Origin: a virus
Length of the DNA stretch: 31,013 nucleotides
Direction: 5' to 3' (one strand)
Virus record (IMG/VR): IMGVR_UViG_3300049596_000098
Location: 1 to 31,013 of that record
Shown here: positions 30,777-31,013 of the stretch, in pieces
Layout: each line of letters opens with the position of its first letter
Position numbering within the stretch: the first letter of the stretch is position 1
Notes under the pieces: model-generated
The model's database searches: none
What the model saw: the letters and a program-made list of their open reading frames with translations, nothing else
What the model was told of the DNA's origin: nothing
Program-made: the position numbers and the translations under genes

Positions 30777-30862
30777 TAGTAAAGTTATAGACATTGTCCT
30801 TTCCCTTACTGAGAAGTCCAAACCTGGGACGCTGATCTTACGGGAAGCGTGTCTGGCACATG
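30729..30862 (-). ncRNA. Candidate structured RNA or attenuator leader
   Basis: Between a TATATTTG box and a terminator lies a segment of about 130 nt with higher G+C than its surroundings. Short pairings are visible on the minus strand: GTCC...GGAC, AGACA with TGTCT, GATCAG with CTGATC. CCCAGGT (30822-30828) and CCCCAGG (30769-30775) can both pair with ACCTGGGG (30736-30743), the 3' arm of the terminator, so two exclusive folds are possible. No tRNA arm pattern and no known RNA family is recognised. Confidence 0.45.
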
Positions 30863-30865
30863 ATA

Positions 30866-30873
30866 CAAATATA
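30866..30873 (-). promoter_or_regulatory. Promoter -7 box for the first short transcript
   Basis: An exact TATATTTG on the minus strand, followed by TATCATG. It lies just upstream of the GC-richer segment and below a short ATTCC/GGAAT inverted repeat. No -33 TTTG at the standard distance. Confidence 0.48.
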
Positions 30874-30893
30874 TAACAATTCCCCGGAATACA

Positions 30894-30901
30894 CCTTACC
30901 T
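30894..30901 (-). promoter_or_regulatory. Third AGGTAAGG element
   Basis: The minus strand reads AGGTAAGG, then TGT and the small inverted repeat ATTCC/GGAAT (30879-30890) and TTGTTA. It resembles the two elements that sit before real terminators, but this hairpin is weak. Confidence 0.38.
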
Positions 30902-30924
30902 ATAATAAATAAATGCACTTATGG

Positions 30925-30970
30925 ATTTTGTACATGCAAGAGATGGAGGTGGACACATTTTGTATATGCA
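30925..30970. repeat. 14-bp direct repeat, 32-bp period
   Basis: ATTTTGTACATGCA (30925-30938) and ATTTTGTATATGCA (30957-30970) differ at one base. Their 32-bp period is about three helical turns, so a protein could bind both on the same face of the DNA. It lies upstream of the first TATATTTG. Confidence 0.6.
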
Positions 30971-31013
30971 GTAAGTTGTAGTGGGCCCTTGCTACAAAAC
31001 CCCCCGCCCCTCA

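Larger units (their letters stand above)
30605..31013 (-). other. 409-bp non-coding regulatory region
   Basis: No convincing ORF is present on either strand. From the top down it contains a GC-rich end with TGTAG...CTACA around GGGCCC, a 14-bp direct repeat, AGGTAAGG, a TATATTTG, a GC-richer structured segment with a terminator, a second TATATTTG, AGGTAAGG again, a terminator and TATCTTTG. It is best read as a stacked promoter/terminator control region at the head of the late genes. Confidence 0.6.

Noticed and set aside
30729-30873. tRNA or tmRNA gene in the GC-richer segment
   Set aside because: No acceptor, anticodon and T-arm set could be built on either strand; the GGTTTGGAC string is not in a T-loop position.

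Overview
The window is the late (virion and lysis) region of a tailed double-stranded DNA phage. It is AT-rich, and every gene I can support lies on the minus strand, so transcription runs from high to low coordinates. The host is most likely a Bacteroidota bacterium. Start codons sit in A/T-rich leaders without Shine-Dalgarno sequences, and several gene groups are preceded by a TATATTTG element that fits the Bacteroidota -7 box (TAnnTTTG). The portal (916 aa), large terminase (734 aa), capsid protein (538 aa) and an IHF/HU-like protein resemble those of crAss-like and related aquatic Bacteroidota podoviruses. Placement in a named family is inference, because no tail-tube or other diagnostic tail gene is present.

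Layout, in the order of transcription: (1) 31.0-30.6 kb holds no gene. It carries a direct repeat, stacked TATATTTG promoter candidates, a GC-richer structured RNA candidate and intrinsic terminators. (2) 30.6-29.0 kb encodes two related small phage proteins, a GroES-like co-chaperonin, a DUF3310 protein and a small lipoprotein. (3) 28.8-17.4 kb is a fibre/spike module. It has two beta-helix proteins, a YadA-head-like fibre, a 17-residue-repeat fibre and several adaptor-like proteins, interleaved with small ORFs. Some of the large proteins share N-terminal or C-terminal modules. (4) 17.4-15.5 kb is a lysis cassette: a holin candidate, a one-TM coiled-coil protein, a permuted NlpC/P60-type cysteine hydrolase and an L,D-transpeptidase-like enzyme, closed by a strong terminator.

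(5) 15.4-10.3 kb is the packaging and DNA-handling operon: small conserved proteins, an IHF/HU-like protein, a cysteine-rich putative zinc protein, a RecB/Cas4-type PD-(D/E)XK nuclease, a protein of unknown function and the large terminase. (6) 10.3-4.4 kb is the head module: portal, acidic scaffold-like protein and major capsid protein, closed by a terminator. (7) 4.4-0.6 kb encodes an unknown 336-aa protein followed by five adjacent lysine-rich proteins, most with K/M-x-GG motifs, two of them matching small-protein types recurrent in aquatic phages. (8) The window ends inside a GIY-YIG homing endonuclease gene.

The parts worth most attention are the stacked promoter/short-RNA/terminator units at 29.9-31.0 kb with a shared AGGTAAGG element, the lysine/GG protein cluster with near-identical 19-bp gene junctions, and the mix-and-match modules in the fibre genes. 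Protein functions are read from motifs and remembered family patterns; no database search was run.
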